This document shows positions 61,905-64,000 of a stretch of DNA of 64,000 nt, piece after piece; the first letter of the stretch is position 1, and every line of letters starts with the position of its first letter. The notes below the pieces were generated by a model. That model made no database searches and was not told where the DNA came from. It was given only the letters and a program-made list of their open reading frames with translations. Location of the stretch: assembly GCA_036927565.1 (NCBI GenBank), contig JAYESD010000004.1, positions 163,095,697 to 163,159,696 on the forward strand. Reading direction: 5' to 3'. Source of the stretch: Tuctoria greenei. Lineage: Eukaryota; Streptophyta; Magnoliopsida; Poales; Poaceae. Position numbers and translations under genes: made by a program.

Positions 61905-64000
61905 CACCATTTGTTGGAGCAAGATGCTCTGGCGTCATTCACCATCGTCGCGGAGTCGTCGACGGCAGGCCCCTTGGGAGGTGTCGGAGCTGGATGCTCC
62001 GGCGTCGTCCACCATCGCCGTAGAGTCGTCGACAGCAGGCCCTTTGGGCGGTATCGGAGTTGGGTGCTCCAGCATCGTCCACCATCTTCGTGTACACGTT
62101 GACGGCAGGCCCCTTGGGAGGTGCCGGAGCTGGATGCTCTAGCATAGTCCACCATCTCGTAGAGCCGTCGACGGCAGGCCCCTTGGGTGGTGCCGGAGCT
62201 GGATGCTCCGACGTCGTCCACCATCTTCGTGTAGAGGTCAACGGCAGGCCCCTGGTTTACAGGCTATGGCAAGGGAACCTTGTTAGCAACAAGAGCGGTG
62301 CAGGAGAGTTTACTCACTTATCCGCGCTTGATGCTGTCGTTGACGTTCTGGGACGTCGACGGCAGGCCCCTTGGGAGGTGCCGGAGCTGGATGCTCCGGC
62401 GTCGTCTACCATTGTTGTAGAGTCATCGACGGCAGGCCCCTTGTTTATAGGCTATCGCAAGGGAACCCTGTTAGCAACAAGAGCGGGGCAGGAGAGTTTA
62501 CTCACTTGTCCGCGCTTGGTGCTGCCGTTGACGTTCTGGGATGTTGACGGCAGGGCCCTTGGGAGGTGACGGAGCTGGACGCTCTGGCATCGTCCACCAT
62601 CGTTGTGGAGACGTCGATGGCAGACCCCTTGGGAGGTGCCAGAGCTGTATGCTCTGGCTTCGTCCACCATCGTCGTAGAGTTGTCGATGGCAGGCCCCTT
62701 GGGTGGTGCCGGAGCTAGATGCTCCGACATCGTCCACCATCGTCATGGAGAACAGCTCCAGCATCGTCCACCATTGTCGTGGAGTTGTCGACGGCAGGCC
62801 CCTCGGGTGGCGCCGGAGCTGGATGCTCCGGCATCGTCCACCATCGTTGTAGAGTCGTCGACGGTAGGCCTCGTGGGGGGTACCGGAGCTAGGTACTCTA
62901 GCATCATCCGCCATCTTCGTTTAGACACCGAAGGCAGGCCCCTGGTTTACACGCTATCGCAAGGGAACCCAGTTAGCAACAAGAGCGGGGCAGAAGAGTT
63001 TACTCACTTATCTGCGCTTGGTGTTGTCGTTCGACGTTCTAGGACGTCGACGGCAGGCCCCTTGGGAGGTGCTGGAGCTGGATGCTCTGGCGTCGTCCAC
63101 CATCGTCATAGAGTCGTCGACGGCAGGCCCCTTGGGTGGCACTGGAGCTATATGCTCCGGTGTCGTGCACCATCATCGTAGAGTCATCGACGGCATACCC
63201 CTTGGGAAGTGCCGAAGTTGGATGCCCCAGCGTAGTCCACCATCGTCGTAGAGTCATCGATGGTAGGCCCCTTGGTTGGTGCCACAGCAAGATGCTCTGG
63301 CGTTGTCCACCATCTTCATGTAGACGTCGACGACAGGCCCCTGGTTTACAGGCTATTGCAAGGGAACCTTGTTAGCAACAAGAGCGGGGTAGGAGAGTTT
63401 ACTCACTTATCCGTGCTTTGTGATGTCGTTGATGTTCTGGGACGTTGACGGCAGGCCCCTTGGGAGGTGCCAGAGTTGGATGCACCGGCGTCGTCCACCA
63501 CCGTCGTGGAGTCGTCAACGGCGGACCCCTTGGGAGGTGACAGAGCTGGATGCTCCGCCGTCGTCCACCATCGTCGTAAAGTCGTCGACGGCGTGCCCCT
63601 TGGGTGGCGCCGGAGATTGATGCTTCGACGTCGTCCACCATCGTCGTAGAGTCATCGACAGCAGGCCCCTTGGGGAGTACAGGAGCTGGGTGCTCCAGCA
63701 TCATCCGCCATCTTCGTGTAGACGTCGACGGTAGGCCCCTCATTTATAGGCTATCGCAAGGGAACCCAATTAGCAATAAGAGCGGGGCAGGAGAGTTTAC
63801 TCACTTATTTGCGCTTGGTGCCGTCGTTCGACGTTCTGGGATGTCGACGGTAGGCCCCTTGGGAGGTGCCGGAGCTGGATGCTCCTTCGTCGTCCACCAT
63901 CATCGTAGAGTCGTCATCGGCAGGCCCCTTGGGTGGCGCCAGAGCTGGGTGCTCCGGCATTCTCCACCATCGTCGTAGAGTCATCGACGGCAGGCCCCTT
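61905..64000. repeat. Tandem array of a 70-bp hairpin-bearing unit with a roughly 400-bp higher-order period
   Basis: Units such as 61990-62059 are 70 bp and read TGGATGCTCCGGCGTCGTCC, then ACCATCGTCGTAGAGTCGTC, then GACGGCAGGCCCCTTGGG and GGTGCCGGAGC. At each junction GCCGGAGC and GCTCCGGC form an 8-bp stem around TGGAT. Five units carry an extra roughly 120-bp block starting TTTACAGGCTAT or similar, at about 62254, 62442, 62943, 63342 and 63741. The last gaps of about 400 bp give a higher-order period. The block has its own inverted repeat CTTGTTAGCAACAAG. Open frames across the array shift every unit because 70 is not a multiple of 3, so it is non-coding. It runs off the window end. Confidence 0.93.

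Larger units (their letters stand above)
47412..64000 (-). mobile_element. Tat-2: 3' part of a second Tat-lineage gypsy element
   Basis: On the - strand the order from the left edge inward is 3' LTR (47412-58150, split by Copia-3), polypurine tract, a spacer, an antisense gene on the + strand (58670-61537) and a tandem array running off the window. This mirrors the Tat-1 3' region in reverse, so gag-pol and the 5' LTR should lie beyond 64000. The LTR left end lacks about 145 bp compared with Tat-1, so the junction with Copia-2 is not a clean insertion edge. Confidence 0.82.

Noticed and set aside
61905..64000. Long open frames on both strands across the tandem array
   Set aside because: The unit is 70 bp, so each frame cycles through three readings of the same repeat. 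The frames arise because the GC-rich unit has few stops. No domain is visible.
61905..64000. CRISPR-like array
   Set aside because: The units are repeats throughout, with no unique spacers, and the setting is a plant retrotransposon.
1..64000. Organellar DNA insertions or tRNA genes
   Set aside because: I saw no chloroplast or mitochondrial gene and no cloverleaf with A and B boxes apart from the tRNA-complementary primer sites.

Overview
The window is nuclear DNA of a flowering plant, most likely a grass. It carries no convincing intact host gene. Almost every base that can be assigned belongs to transposable elements stacked inside one another: Ty3/gypsy elements of the Tekay and Tat types, Ty1/copia elements (two SIRE-like, one Tork/TAR-like), CACTA, hAT and Stowaway-like DNA transposons, and LINEs. 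This mix, the GGGCCGTGCC-rich hAT ends and the CTCCCT-type MITE suggest Poaceae; species cannot be read from the sequence. A run of exactly 100 N (15449-15548) marks an assembly gap.

Layout. 1-3921 is the 3' end of a Tekay-like gypsy element on the + strand (integrase, chromodomain, complete 3' LTR). It sits inside the transposase gene of a CACTA element (3922-9297), which is also split by a second, non-autonomous CACTA (5707-7398, TTA duplication). A 79-bp Stowaway-like MITE (8812-8890) and a truncated LINE (9506-9863) follow. From 11.45 to about 39.3 kb the base layer is one LINE on the - strand (LINE-A), cut by LINE-B (about 12243-13655), by a hAT element (16045-30931) that itself holds a full Tat gypsy element (Tat-1, 17003-29974, duplication CAAAT), and by a copia element (Copia-1, 31284-37960). 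A SIRE-like copia on the + strand (Copia-2, 40308 to about 47414) is cut off by the 3' LTR of a second Tat element on the - strand (Tat-2, about 47412 to beyond 64000). That LTR is split by a complete SIRE-like copia (Copia-3, 47670-57450, duplication ATTGT).

How the parts work together. Sense genes encode the usual retroelement proteins (gag, protease, reverse transcriptase, RNase H, integrase), all with stops or frameshifts, so most copies look dead. The most notable finding is in the two Tat elements. Each carries, between pol and the 3' LTR, a gene on the opposite strand with an N-terminal plant-transposon domain, a coiled coil and a shared C-terminal motif. Each of these antisense genes has a candidate GT-AG intron of exactly 79 bp in the same codon phase. 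Next to the gene's C-terminal end both elements carry hairpin-forming repeats, and in Tat-2 these have grown into a 70-bp tandem array of more than 2 kb with a roughly 400-bp higher-order period. A second theme is a 12-bp palindrome, CGGACTAGTCCG and close variants, repeated in both the Tekay LTR and the unrelated Copia-2 LTR and 3' spacer.
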